A stretch of 64,000 nucleotides of DNA from Aneurinibacillus terranovensis DSM 18919 (GTDB taxonomy: Bacteria; Bacillota; Bacilli; Aneurinibacillales; Aneurinibacillaceae). Of the stretch, positions 1 through 10,979 are shown piece after piece; the stretch's first letter is position 1, and each line of letters starts with the position of its first letter. The notes under the pieces are model-generated. The model had not been told where the DNA came from. It saw only the letters and a list, made by a program, of their open reading frames with translations, and searched no databases. The DNA lies in assembly GCF_000430625.1 (NCBI RefSeq), contig NZ_KE387171.1, positions 100,240-164,239 on the forward strand. The letters are read 5' to 3'. Position numbers and translations under genes: made by a program.

Positions 1-29
1 ACTGTAAAGCAACATATACTTTCTTTAAC
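1..29. repeat. 3' tail of the two-hairpin repeat element
   Basis: These bases match the last arm of the element found complete at 21080-21334 and 35703-35959 (arm TAAAGCAACATATACTTTC followed by TTTAA). The rest of this copy lies outside the window. Confidence 0.8.
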
Positions 30-32
30 GAT

Positions 33-91
33 AAAAAAGGCTCCAGGTTCATCCGTATACCTGAAAGGTATACAAACAAACGTGGAGCCTT
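33..91 (-). terminator. Nested-hairpin terminator after the DUF2292 gene
   Basis: The outer arms AAGGCTCCA (37-45) and TGGAGCCTT (83-91) pair. An inner perfect stem, GTATACC (55-61) with GGTATAC (67-73), sits in the loop. On the minus strand the outer stem runs into six T residues, so it reads as an intrinsic terminator for the small gene and the Rrf2 gene. Confidence 0.75.
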
Positions 92-113
92 CGGCTGTCC
101 GATCGGCTTCTTC

Positions 114-311
114 TTATTTTTTCTTTTGGGACGGGAACGATGAAATCCGGGATGAAGGAGTTTTGGCTTCCAATGGGAACCGGCTTTTTACCGTTTTTTC
201 CATCTGGGTAATTTTCGAATCGTGAATGGTTATAACCAGCGATCCATATTGGATGTCCTCCAATGCTTCCAGAATCATTTGAACTTCCGGATCATCCCGA
301 TGTTTACACAT
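114..311 (-). CDS. YezD-like DUF2292 small protein
   Basis: This 65-residue protein matches the DUF2292/YezD pattern: an acidic amphipathic start, then a segment of the form YGSLVITIHDSKITQMEKT, then a basic tail. Such proteins are common beside sulfur-assimilation genes in Bacillales and their biochemical role is unknown. An in-frame ATG five codons upstream exists, but that ATG is itself part of the GGAGGAG ribosome site; the site is correctly spaced for the ATG at 311, which is the start used here. The gene overlaps the end of the Rrf2 gene by 8 bases, so the two are translationally coupled. Family call is fairly sure; function is not inferred. Confidence 0.8.
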   Translation of the reverse strand: MCKHRDDPEVQMILEALEDIQYGSLVITIHDSKITQMEKTVKSRFPLEAKTPSSRISSFPSQKKK

Positions 312-750
312 ACGTAACTCCTCCAATCCTTTGCATTTCCAGATTTCCCGTTAATAAATCCCCCAGTGTGGTATTATCCAGCACTTGTGCGATGGTATCG
401 CGTATTAAACCCCACAGAGGTTTGAGTAAACAGTTCTGTTCCAGGGGACAAGATTCATAAGAGGTTAAACTAACACATCCCATCGGTGCAAGCGGACCTT
501 CCAGCTTACGGACTACTTCCCCAATGCAAATTTCCTCGGGCTGCTTACGCAAGGTGTATCCGCCTTGTGCACCACGCTTACTTTTGACAAAGCCGTGCAT
601 CTTTAACTGGAGAAGGATTTGTTCAAGATAATGAACAGGAACTAAAGTCTGTGCTGCAATCTCACTAATGGGAATGACCTGGTCATTATGCCGGCCCAAT
701 ACGATGAGAGCACGCAGCGAATACTCCCCTCTGCTTGAAATCTTCATCAT
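304..750 (-). CDS. Rrf2-family transcriptional regulator, possible Fe-S sensor
   Basis: The 148-residue protein has the Rrf2 layout: an N-terminal winged helix (MKISSRGEYSLRALIVL at the start, SEIAAQTLVPVHYLEQIL as the recognition region, KSKRGAQGGYTL wing) and a dimerisation helix. Residues about 90-110 carry three cysteines spaced C-x8-C-x5-C, as in cluster-binding family members (IscR, NsrR); B. subtilis CymR lacks them. That suggests an iron-sulfur or thiol sensor, not a plain CymR. It overlaps the DUF2292 gene and lies downstream of metH-metF, so sulfur metabolism is a reasonable inference. A GGGGGGAG ribosome site precedes two adjacent ATG codons; either could be the start. A palindrome in its own leader suggests autoregulation. 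Confidence 0.85.
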   Translation of the reverse strand: MMKISSRGEYSLRALIVLGRHNDQVIPISEIAAQTLVPVHYLEQILLQLKMHGFVKSKRGAQGGYTLRKQPEEICIGEVVRKLEGPLAPMGCVSLTSYESCPLEQNCLLKPLWGLIRDTIAQVLDNTTLGDLLTGNLEMQRIGGVTYV

Positions 751-771
751 TCTCCCCCCTTCTCGACAATC

Positions 772-788
772 TTGAGTGGTTTACTCAA
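772..788. promoter_or_regulatory. Palindromic operator candidate in the Rrf2 leader
   Basis: TTGAGT-GGTTT-ACTCAA is a perfect 6-bp inverted repeat 22 bases upstream of the Rrf2 start. The 10-mer TAAACCACTC contained in it recurs in the opposite orientation at the promoter (875-884). Confidence 0.5.
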
Positions 789-866
789 CAACACTCGACT
801 ATGCTTTAGCCTATGCCATAAGCATTGATTCTGTTCCTCGGTTTTTTCAAAATTAAGTTTAATAAA

Positions 867-895
867 ATCCTAACTAAACCACTCGGGAATGTCAA
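867..895 (-). promoter_or_regulatory. Sigma-A promoter of the Rrf2-DUF2292 operon
   Basis: On the minus strand, TTGACA (890-895) and TAGGAT (867-872) are separated by exactly 17 bases. A TAAACCACTC half of the putative operator lies in the spacer, where bound regulator would block polymerase. The predicted leader is about 110 bases. Confidence 0.7.
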
Positions 896-1011
896 CAAAA
901 AATTCAAAAAATAAAACACTATAAAAACCATCAACCAGGCAGTTTGAATGTCTCTCCAAATTTATATAAATTGAAAACAGCAGTTGAACGAAAACCGATC
1001 GTCCCATCATG

Positions 1012-1054
1012 AAAAGCAGCATCCTGAATAGTCCCACACAGGAATGCTGCTTTT
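1012..1054 (-). terminator. Terminator of the metH-metF operon
   Basis: The arms AAAAGCAGCAT-CCTG and CAGG-AATGCTGCTTTT form a stem with one bulge, ending in a short T run on the minus strand about 30 bases after the metF-like stop codon. Confidence 0.75.
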
Positions 1055-1082
1055 TACTCGTGCTTTCTCTTCTCCCTCTTCT

Positions 1083-2957
1083 CTACCGCGCGATGGACGC
1101 ATGTAAAGACACGGCTGATCTCTCGTGTACATAGCGGGTTAATTCAGCCGTCATCTCATAATATGAGAATGGGGTAATTAAATAGATGCCTTTAAAATAT
1201 TCCATGGCTGCGTCAAGAAGCTCCCGGGCAATGGCTACCCCTTCCGCGCGGGCCGCGGGGCCGCTTCCTACTTCACGCATGCGGGCACGCGCCATATCGG
1301 ACAGTTTGATGCCAGGAACTTCATTATGGAGAAACTCCGCATTTCGCAAACCTGTTAATGGCATGATTCCGATAAAAATCGGAATAGAAAGATGCCGTGT
1401 CCCCTGATAAATCTGCTCAATCGTTTCCTCATCGTAGACAGGCTGGGTCATAATAAAATCTGCGCCGGCCTCCACTTTCTTCTCCAGACGCCGAATCGCC
1501 GCGTCGAATTGGCGGACATGCGGGTTAAATGCTGCGCCGACGATAAAATTCGCCCGCTGTTTGAGAGGTTTTCCCGAGAAGGTAAATCCCTCATTCAATT
1601 GCTTGATCATCCGGATTAAATCAAAGGAAGACACATCAAACACCGAACTGGCCCCGGGCAAATCACCGAACCGTGCCGGGTCTCCCGTAACGACCAGCAC
1701 CTGATGCATACCGAGCGCGTGAAGCCCCATCAGGTGGGATTGCTGCCCGATTAAATTGCGGTCGCGGCAGGCGATATGGAGCAGCGGTTCCACACCCAAT
1801 CGATTTTTGATGATGGAGCCGAGGGCCATGTTGCTCATCCGCGTGGTGGCTAGTGAATTGTCAGCCATTGTCACGGCATCCGCACCTGCCTCCTGCAGAG
1901 CGGCCGAACCCCTGACAAAATTCTCAATATCCAGCTCTTTCGGCGGATCAAATTCGACAATCACCGTATGGCGTTGGGCAACGGTATCGAGAATCCCCCG
2001 GTTCTCCATTTCCCGTTCAGAAACGGCAAGCGGAACGGAAATCGTCTCCTGTATTTCGCCTTCTTCCGGGTTGATCCGTGGCAGCGGATCCAGCCCTTCA
2101 AGCGCATCCGCCATGGCCCGAATATGGGCGGGTGTCGTCCCGCAGCAGCCGCCAATCAGGCGTGCTCCTTGTTCGCGAAAATGGAGAGCGGAGTCCGCAA
2201 AATATTGCGGAATGGATTTATACGCATATTCCCCATCCGACAGCCCGAGGCGGCCCGCGTTGGGGAAGACGGACAGCGGAATGTCTTCCGGAACGACAAC
2301 GTTCTCAATTGAGCGCAAAATCTCCGTCGGTCCCATCCGACAATTCATGCCAACAACATCTGCACCGGCTTCCTGTAATGCCTTAAACGCCTGGCTTAAC
2401 GTATAGCCGTCACGTGTACGCCCGACATCAATCGCGGCAATCTGGGCTACGATTGGAATATCAGAAAGCGGGCGGATCACCTGAAGCGCCAGCAGCAGTT
2501 CATCGAGGTCCAGAAAAGTCTCCAGGAGAATCGCATCAGGGTTCGCACTAAGCAAACCGAGCGCCTGTTCTTCAAATTGTTCACGATAGCCGTTCATTTT
2601 ACTATCGCGGACTCTTCCTGCGTTAATCGAGCCGATGCCTCCAACGATATAAGCATCTTCTCCTACTGCGCGCCGCGCGATTTGTACGGCTGCCCGGTTG
2701 ATGCGTGCGGTTTTATCTTCAAGCCCGTGCTTGGCAAGCGCCTGGCGGTGAGCGCCAAACGTATTCGTCTGGATGAAGCGGGCGCCGGCTTTGTAATAGC
2801 TTCGATGGACGGAGGCGATTAAATCCGGATTCGATAGATTTAATTCTTCATAACAGATTCCAATCGGTACTCCTTGCTGATACAGCCAGGTTGCCATCGC
2901 GCCATCGCCGATCACCAGGTGGTCGGCAAGGTATGCTTTTAAATTTTCCTTTTTCAT
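1083..2957 (-). CDS. yitJ: Bifunctional homocysteine S-methyltransferase / methylenetetrahydrofolate reductase
   Basis: The protein is 624 residues, close to B. subtilis YitJ. Residues about 5-290 form the zinc-dependent homocysteine methyltransferase barrel, with the paired-cysteine motif GGCCGT near residue 280. Residues about 320-615 form the MetF-type FAD barrel (TVIVEFDPPKELD at its start, ADFIMTQPVYD in the core). The second domain makes 5-methyl-THF and the first methylates homocysteine. A TTG-initiated extension of eight codons overlaps the metH stop, but the GGGGGAG site 6 bases before the ATG at 2957 decides the start. It lies 20 bases after metH under the same SAM riboswitch. Confidence 0.93.
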   Translation of the reverse strand: MKKENLKAYLADHLVIGDGAMATWLYQQGVPIGICYEELNLSNPDLIASVHRSYYKAGARFIQTNTFGAHRQALAKHGLEDKTARINRAAVQIARRAVGEDAYIVGGIGSINAGRVRDSKMNGYREQFEEQALGLLSANPDAILLETFLDLDELLLALQVIRPLSDIPIVAQIAAIDVGRTRDGYTLSQAFKALQEAGADVVGMNCRMGPTEILRSIENVVVPEDIPLSVFPNAGRLGLSDGEYAYKSIPQYFADSALHFREQGARLIGGCCGTTPAHIRAMADALEGLDPLPRINPEEGEIQETISVPLAVSEREMENRGILDTVAQRHTVIVEFDPPKELDIENFVRGSAALQEAGADAVTMADNSLATTRMSNMALGSIIKNRLGVEPLLHIACRDRNLIGQQSHLMGLHALGMHQVLVVTGDPARFGDLPGASSVFDVSSFDLIRMIKQLNEGFTFSGKPLKQRANFIVGAAFNPHVRQFDAAIRRLEKKVEAGADFIMTQPVYDEETIEQIYQGTRHLSIPIFIGIMPLTGLRNAEFLHNEVPGIKLSDMARARMREVGSGPAARAEGVAIARELLDAAMEYFKGIYLITPFSYYEMTAELTRYVHERSAVSLHASIAR

Positions 2958-2977
2958 TTTCACTCCCCCTGACTCTA

Positions 2978-5900
2978 TCAATCCGCGTTAAAATATCTTG
3001 CTTCCGGATGAGAGAATACCATAGCGGATACAGAGGCTTCCGGTTCCATCATGCAGCCCTCTGTCAGTACGACTCCGATATCTTCCGGATTCATCAGGCT
3101 AAACAGCAGCTCCTGATCCTCCAGGTTCGGGCATGCCGGGTAGCCAAACGATACCCGTATTCCCTGATAGCGCGCGCCAAATCGTTCGAGCATGGTCATG
3201 TCAGCCGGATCCGGGAATCCCCATCCATCCCGAATCATATGGTGGATGCGTTCCGCATAAGCTTCCGCCAGTTCAAGCGCCAGAGCCTGCAGCACGTGGG
3301 ACCGGAGATAATCCCCTTTGTTCTTCCATTCTTCCGCTTTCTCACGGATTCCCTGCCCTGCAGTGACAACGAGAAAAGCAATATAGTCCATAACGCCGCT
3401 GTCAATCGGCTTGACAAAGTCGGCGAGGCAGAGATAAGGTTCCTCTTTCTGACGCGGGAATGTAAAAGTTTTAATAATTTTGCTGTGGTCGTTCGGATCA
3501 TAAATATATACATCGTTATCTTTGGACTGGGCCGGGAAGAAGCGGTACATGCCGTGGGCTTTAATTAAACCGGTCGTTTTCGCTTCCTCAATCAATCCAT
3601 CAATAACTTCTTTAAGTTCAACTGTTTTCGGATCTCCTTCTGCGAGAAGTTTATCGACATTTCCGCGTACACCAAGGTGTTTGCCAATCAGCATCCGCAG
3701 ATTTAAATACGGCTGCAGATACGAAAGCGGGTAATCGGTAAAAATATGGCGTTCCAAATCGGGCGCTATATATAACGGTGTATCAACGCTTATCGCAGAG
3801 CGCTTCGATTTGGATGAAGCGGTTTCCTTTTCATCCTCCGCCTTTGTCTTTGCCTCCAGCTGTGCCTGACGGATTTCCTGCAGCTTCTGTACGAGCCGTT
3901 CATTTTCCTCCGGATTCGTAATCTTATTTGCCAGATCCAGGCCGTCCATCGCATCTTTCGCATAGAGCACCAGCCCCTCATATTCAGGCGTAATGCGGGT
4001 TTCAGTAAATTTACGAGTGAGGGCCGCACCTCCGACCATAATCGGAGCCTCAATTCCTGCCGCGCGTAAGTCCTGCGCCGTTGTCACCATCTGCTGGGCT
4101 GATTTAACGAGAAGCCCTGACAATCCGATCATATCCGGCTTTTCTTCGCGGTAAGCCTGAATAAGCTGTTCCGGCGGCACTTTAATGCCGAGGTTAATAA
4201 TTTTATAGCCGTTGTTCGAGAGAATGATTTCAACCAGATTTTTTCCGATATCGTGCACGTCGCCTTTTACCGTGGCCAGAAGAACCTTTCCTTTTGTGGC
4301 GGTTTCCGTCTTTTCCATAAACGTTTCCAGGTAAGCGACAGATGCTTTCATGACTTCCGCACTTTGCAGCACTTCGGCCACGATCAGCTGGTTATCGTTG
4401 AAAAGGCGCCCAACCTCGGCCATGCCGTCCATCAGCGGACCGTTGATGATTTCAAGTGGGGAATATTTCTCGAGCGCCAACTGCAGGTCGGGAATCAACC
4501 CCTCCTTCGTGCCTTCCACAACATAATAACCAAGGCGTTCCTCCAGCGTGAGGTTAAGCACTTCTTCCGATTTCTTTTCTACTTTTTTCTCGCGGTAAAA
4601 GGCTGTAAAGGAAGCGAGATTTTCATCATTCGTATGAAACAGGAGATCCTCGGCCATCTTCTTCTCTTCGTCAGGGATCGATGCGTAACGCTCTAATTTC
4701 TCCGTGTTTACAATCGCGTAGTCGAGGCCGGCCTTTGTACAATGGTACAAGTAGACGGCATTGAGCACTTCACGGCCCGTCGCAGGCAACCCGAATGAAA
4801 CGTTGCTGACACCGAGAATCGTCTGGCACTGCGGGAACTCTTCCTTAATCAGTCGGATGCCTTCCACCGTTTCCTTGGCTGAACCGATATAAGCTTCATC
4901 CCCTGTTCCTACCGGGAACACAAGCGGGTCAAAAATAATATCATGCGGGTCAAGCTTGTGTTTGTTGACGAGTAAATCATAGGAACGTTTGGCTATCTCA
5001 AGCTTGCGTTCCGCGGTTACACCCATTCCTGCTTCATCGATTGTTCCGACGACAACGGCGCTGCCGAACCGCTTAATCAACGGCAGCACTTCTTCAAACC
5101 GCTTTTCCCCGTCTTCGAGATTAATTGAATTGATAATGGCTTTGCCCTGGGAATACGTAAGAGCAAGTTCGATGACCGATGCGTCGGTCGAATCAATCAT
5201 GAGCGGCACTTTTACCTTTTTCGCAACAAACTTTAAAAACTCTTCCATATCCTTTTTTTCGTCGCGATCCGGGTCGGCAAGGCATATATCAATCACGTGG
5301 GCCCCCCGTTTAACCTGGGCGCGCGCAATTTCAGATGCTTCTTCATACTGACCGTCCGCAATCAACGTCCGGAATTTTTTGGAACCGATAACGTTCGTCC
5401 TCTCTCCAACAAATAACGGGCGGTTATCCTTTTCCAAATAAACCGGTTCAATCCCCGATACTGCATGGCCATGCTGTTCGGCTGACTGGCGGGGTGGGAT
5501 ATCTTTTAACGCCTCGCTTATCGCCCGGATATGGTCAGGCGTCGTACCGCAGCATCCGCCGGCAATATTAATCCAGCCTTTTTCTGCGAATGCTGCTAAT
5601 TTCACGGCAAGCCCCTGCGGCGATTCATGGTAATGCCCGTCTTCGTCCGGCAGACCTGCATTCGGATAGCAGCTAACGGCACAGGAGGCCAACCCGGAAA
5701 GAGTGCGTATATGGTCGCGCATAAATTCCGGCCCGGTCGCGCAATTGAGCCCGATCGAAATCGGTTTCAGATGTTCCAGAGAAAGGTAGAAAGCTTCTAT
5801 GTTTTGCCCGGCAAGGGTCGTTCCCATCGGTTCAATCGTGCCTGAAATCATCACCGGAACCTTGCGGCCAAGCTTCTCAAACGCTTTGTTGATACCGATT

Positions 5901-6439
5901 CCCCCCGCTTTTACATTCAGCGTATCCTGCGAGGTTTCAAGGAGAAGCACGTCGACTCCCCCCTCAATAAGCCCTACTGCCTGTTCATAGTAGGACTCAA
6001 CCAGTTCTGTGAACGTTGTCCCACCGGTGACAGACAATGTTTTCGTTGTAGGTCCCATTGATCCGGCAACATAGCGGGGCCATTCTTCCGTAGAATACTT
6101 GTCGGCCGCTTCCCGTGCCAGGCGGGCCGCCTCTCTGTTGATTTCCAGTGCTTTATCCTGCAGGTCATATTCAGCGAGAACAATCGATGTGGCACCAAAG
6201 GTGTTTGTTTCAATAATGTCGGAGCCTGCCTCCAGGTAGGTTTCATGAATGCTTCGGATTACATCGGGGCGTGTAAGGTTTAACATTTCATTGCACCCTT
6301 CATACTGCTCGCCGCCAAAATCTTCAGCCGTTAAATTGGCCTGCTGGAGCATCGTCCCCATCGCGCCGTCCAATACGAGGATTTTTTTCTGTAATTGTGT
6401 CTCCATGGGAGTTTTTATAAAGGTTGCGGTTTCGCTCAT
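2978..6439 (-). CDS. metH: Cobalamin-dependent methionine synthase
   Basis: The 1153-residue protein has the full MetH order: homocysteine barrel (residues about 20-320, GGCCGTTPDH zinc motif), pterin-binding methyl-THF domain (about 350-620), helical cap (about 650-740), B12 domain with the base-off histidine motif GDVHDIGKN (about 750-900), and the SAM-binding reactivation domain to the end (GYPACPNLEDQ). A longer in-frame reading would begin inside the riboswitch terminator, so the ATG at 6439, behind AGGAAGGG, is used. It heads the metH-metF operon, so the methyl donor and acceptor enzymes are made together and repressed by SAM. Confidence 0.96.
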   Translation of the reverse strand: MSETATFIKTPMETQLQKKILVLDGAMGTMLQQANLTAEDFGGEQYEGCNEMLNLTRPDVIRSIHETYLEAGSDIIETNTFGATSIVLAEYDLQDKALEINREAARLAREAADKYSTEEWPRYVAGSMGPTTKTLSVTGGTTFTELVESYYEQAVGLIEGGVDVLLLETSQDTLNVKAGGIGINKAFEKLGRKVPVMISGTIEPMGTTLAGQNIEAFYLSLEHLKPISIGLNCATGPEFMRDHIRTLSGLASCAVSCYPNAGLPDEDGHYHESPQGLAVKLAAFAEKGWINIAGGCCGTTPDHIRAISEALKDIPPRQSAEQHGHAVSGIEPVYLEKDNRPLFVGERTNVIGSKKFRTLIADGQYEEASEIARAQVKRGAHVIDICLADPDRDEKKDMEEFLKFVAKKVKVPLMIDSTDASVIELALTYSQGKAIINSINLEDGEKRFEEVLPLIKRFGSAVVVGTIDEAGMGVTAERKLEIAKRSYDLLVNKHKLDPHDIIFDPLVFPVGTGDEAYIGSAKETVEGIRLIKEEFPQCQTILGVSNVSFGLPATGREVLNAVYLYHCTKAGLDYAIVNTEKLERYASIPDEEKKMAEDLLFHTNDENLASFTAFYREKKVEKKSEEVLNLTLEERLGYYVVEGTKEGLIPDLQLALEKYSPLEIINGPLMDGMAEVGRLFNDNQLIVAEVLQSAEVMKASVAYLETFMEKTETATKGKVLLATVKGDVHDIGKNLVEIILSNNGYKIINLGIKVPPEQLIQAYREEKPDMIGLSGLLVKSAQQMVTTAQDLRAAGIEAPIMVGGAALTRKFTETRITPEYEGLVLYAKDAMDGLDLANKITNPEENERLVQKLQEIRQAQLEAKTKAEDEKETASSKSKRSAISVDTPLYIAPDLERHIFTDYPLSYLQPYLNLRMLIGKHLGVRGNVDKLLAEGDPKTVELKEVIDGLIEEAKTTGLIKAHGMYRFFPAQSKDNDVYIYDPNDHSKIIKTFTFPRQKEEPYLCLADFVKPIDSGVMDYIAFLVVTAGQGIREKAEEWKNKGDYLRSHVLQALALELAEAYAERIHHMIRDGWGFPDPADMTMLERFGARYQGIRVSFGYPACPNLEDQELLFSLMNPEDIGVVLTEGCMMEPEASVSAMVFSHPEARYFNAD

Positions 6440-6506
6440 CTGTTTCGTTCCCTTCCTGGCTGTTACGCCCTTTTCTTTCACATATAAATTTCTTGCGTAT
6501 AAGTAT

Positions 6507-6668
6507 AAAAGGCCTTCCCTTATCAGGAAGGCCTTATCATCGAGGTAAGACTGTAGCACACGATCTTATCTCTCAGGAAAACCTTCTCCTGCTGGAATTG
6601 GCACCGTTGCATGTGTATGCCGGTTGCCGGGCGTCATCGGGCCAGTCCCTCAGCCTGCTCTTGATAAG
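6507..6668 (-). ncRNA. SAM-I (S-box) riboswitch with terminator
   Basis: On the minus strand the aptamer opens with CTTATCAAGAG, followed by GAGGGACTGGCCC, GATGACGCCCGGCAACC, GGTGCCAATTCC and closes with GAGAGATAAG, all diagnostic S-box segments. It spans about 6564-6668. The expression platform is a GC-rich hairpin, AAGGCCTTCC with GGAAGGCCTT, and a T-rich tail at 6507-6535. High SAM should terminate transcription before metH. Confidence 0.97.
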
Positions 6669-6693
6669 AAAAATAATTCTTTTATTTTTTATA

Positions 6694-6722
6694 ATTATTA
6701 ATCATCCGACCTGCATAGTCAA
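6694..6722 (-). promoter_or_regulatory. Putative promoter of the metH operon
   Basis: TTGACT (6717-6722) and AATAAT (6694-6699) on the minus strand are 17 bases apart and lie just upstream of the S-box aptamer. The -10 is a poor match but sits in a very AT-rich run. Confidence 0.5.
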
Positions 6723-6825
6723 TAGGAAGTTCTCCATAAAAGTGTCCGAAAATTTTTTACCGTATATCTGAGCAAGCAGCTTCCGGCTGCACAGGAAAGC
6801 CTCTCATTTGAATTGAACGAGAAAG

Positions 6826-7140
6826 TCACTGCTCGGCAAATTCATCAAATTTTACATGGTAGATAAAATTCATCCCACTTGCGGAATGTTTGATTTCCAC
6901 CTCGGATACATCTTCGACTGCCGGTTTTAAATCGATCAAAACTTCACTTTTTTCCTGTATTTTTTTCTCTTCGTACAAGTGAATCAGCCATGCGAGTGCT
7001 TCTTCCGTCAAAGGCAGCCCGACAACCTGGTTGCCATCAGCCGGAACATGTACGAGCTTTTGATTATCCACAAAGGAACGTACGGTGTCTTGAAGCACAT
7101 CCAGCTGTGCCGGAGATAAATAAATTTTGTATTCAGCCAT
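6826..7140 (-). CDS. Hypothetical protein, 104 residues
   Basis: I do not recognise this protein. It is acidic and soluble, with a predicted helix at residues 8-30, a segment around 45-60 of the form TEEALAWLIHLYEEKK, and a C-terminal strand-like region. There is no signal peptide or cysteine. GAGAGG lies 10 bases before the ATG. It begins 56 bases after the iclR stop codon on the same strand, so the two may be co-transcribed, but nothing in it suggests an enzyme or a DNA-binding role. Confidence 0.7.
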   Translation of the reverse strand: MAEYKIYLSPAQLDVLQDTVRSFVDNQKLVHVPADGNQVVGLPLTEEALAWLIHLYEEKKIQEKSEVLIDLKPAVEDVSEVEIKHSASGMNFIYHVKFDEFAEQ

Positions 7141-7196
7141 GCCTATCGATCCTCTCTGCTCTCAAGTGTTCTTCCTTATTGCGGTTCCCGCTTGCA

Positions 7197-7949
7197 TCAC
7201 TTAATCATTTTGCCCATTCTTTTTGCAGCTTCCATTACCTCGGGAGCAATTTCCTTCATTTTATCCTGGGTTAAACGATTGTAAGGTCCGGATACGGAAA
7301 GAGCTGCCACTAACTCCCCTCTCCTGTTAAAAAGCGGAACGGAAACAGCGGCGGCTCCTTCTTCCCGTTCTCCTATACTGGTTGCATAGCCATTACTCCT
7401 AATTTCCTCCAGCTGGTCGATATACGTCTGCCGGTCAATATAAGGAGGCCATTCCGGGTCGTCCAACACCTTTTCCCTCACTTGCGCATCCGCATAAGCA
7501 ACAAGTACTTTACTGGACGCCCCTACGTATAACGGAAGCCTGGCTCCGATGGGCGCCACCCTCCGAATGGTCTGGGTACTCTCAGCCGCCTGAATGCGTA
7601 CACGTTCATTTCCATTACGGATATACAGACTAATTGTTTCACCCAATAGGTCACGCAGGCGAATCATCTCCGGCAGCAGCAGTGTAGCCGGGTCATCTTC
7701 CTGCGTTAAATTCGCCGATAACTCCCATACTCGAAAACCAAGGCGGTATTTTTCTGTTTCCGGATGGCGGGTTAAGAAGCCTCGTCCTTCCAGGGAAGCG
7801 AGCAGGCGGTATACCGTGCTTTTATTCAATCCTACTTTTTGTGAAATGGCTGTCAGCGTCAACTCTTTCGCATCTGTAAAGCAGAGCAGAATATCCAGGG
7901 CCCTGTCAACTGCCCGCACTGTATTTTTATTTTCTGAGTTATCTGTCAT
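7197..7949 (-). CDS. IclR-family transcriptional regulator
   Basis: The 250-residue protein has the IclR two-domain form: an N-terminal winged helix (residues about 12-70, AISQKVGLNKSTVYRLLASLEGRGFL) and a GAF-like effector domain (about 85-250, including the conserved stretch GYATSIGEREEGAAAVSVPLFNRRGELVAAL split around residue 185). Three start codons lie close together (GTG, ATG, ATG); GAGGG is 8 bases before the third, at 7949, which is preferred. It is divergent from acnA, and matching palindromes lie between each predicted promoter and its gene, so it probably controls itself and aconitase. The effector is unknown. Confidence 0.9.
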   Translation of the reverse strand: MTDNSENKNTVRAVDRALDILLCFTDAKELTLTAISQKVGLNKSTVYRLLASLEGRGFLTRHPETEKYRLGFRVWELSANLTQEDDPATLLLPEMIRLRDLLGETISLYIRNGNERVRIQAAESTQTIRRVAPIGARLPLYVGASSKVLVAYADAQVREKVLDDPEWPPYIDRQTYIDQLEEIRSNGYATSIGEREEGAAAVSVPLFNRRGELVAALSVSGPYNRLTQDKMKEIAPEVMEAAKRMGKMIK

Positions 7950-7982
7950 TACCATCACCCTCTGTGGAAAACTTGGCTAGTA

Positions 7983-7997
7983 TTTCATTGTGTGAAA
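7983..7997. promoter_or_regulatory. IclR-type operator, iclR side
   Basis: TTTCA-TTGTG-TGAAA is a perfect 5-bp inverted repeat lying downstream of the predicted iclR -10. It matches the acnA-side palindrome in arms and spacer (TTTCATTGNGTGAAA when read in the same direction). Confidence 0.6.
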
Positions 7998-8016
7998 CCA
8001 AGTTGCAGTATTTCAC

Positions 8017-8045
8017 ATTATACCTCCTTTAAAGCTATCAGTAAA
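8017..8045 (-). promoter_or_regulatory. Putative iclR promoter
   Basis: The minus strand shows TATAAT (8017-8022) with TTTACT (8040-8045) 17 bases upstream. The -35 overlaps one arm of the CAGTAAAC / GTTTACTG inverted repeat. Confidence 0.55.
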
Positions 8046-8080
8046 CATGGACCCGACTTTTAAAAAAAACAAAAAATCTA

Positions 8081-8110
8081 TTGAACGTTTACTGCTAAAG
8101 GAAGTATAAT
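8081..8110 (+). promoter_or_regulatory. acnA promoter
   Basis: TTGAAC (8081-8086) and a consensus TATAAT (8105-8110) are 18 bases apart, giving a leader of about 55 bases. GTTTACTG (8087-8094), the second arm of the long-spaced inverted repeat, begins directly after the -35. Confidence 0.75.
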
Positions 8111-8131
8111 AGTATCGAGAAGAGAAACTGA

Positions 8132-8148
8132 GTTTCACTCAATGAAAC
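8132..8148. promoter_or_regulatory. IclR-type operator in the acnA leader
   Basis: GTTTCA-CTCAA-TGAAAC is a perfect 6-bp inverted repeat between the acnA -10 and its start codon. An overlapping GAAAC-TGA-GTTTC adds a second small palindrome at 8124-8136. The position would block early elongation or initiation. Confidence 0.6.
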
Positions 8149-8172
8149 AATAACTGTACGGGAGGGTACCAT

Positions 8173-10896
<2,724 letters not shown>

Positions 10897-10932
10897 TATA
10901 ACTCGGTATAACATGTGACATAATTTTAAGAT

Positions 10933-10973
10933 GGGGCTGTCTCAAAGTAGTTTTTTTACTGGGGGACAGCCCC
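10933..10973 (+). terminator. Hairpin after acnA
   Basis: GGGGCTGTC (10933-10941) pairs with GACAGCCCC (10965-10973). There is no T run after it, so it may be a weak terminator or an RNA-stabilising hairpin. Confidence 0.5.
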
Positions 10974-10979
10974 TTGCAC

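Noticed and set aside
1756-2406. Long plus-strand open frame of 216 codons opposite the metF-like gene
   Set aside because: It lies entirely antisense to a clearly identified enzyme, has no ribosome site, and its Ser/Arg-rich composition is typical of a shadow frame.
6440-6559. 40-residue N-terminal extension of MetH
   Set aside because: It would start inside the S-box terminator hairpin. The ATG at 6439 has a ribosome site and matches the family start.
10933-10973. GGGGCTGTC hairpin considered as an insertion-sequence end
   Set aside because: Similar sequences occur at IS ends in Firmicutes, but there is no partner end, transposase or target duplication nearby. A weak terminator after acnA is simpler.
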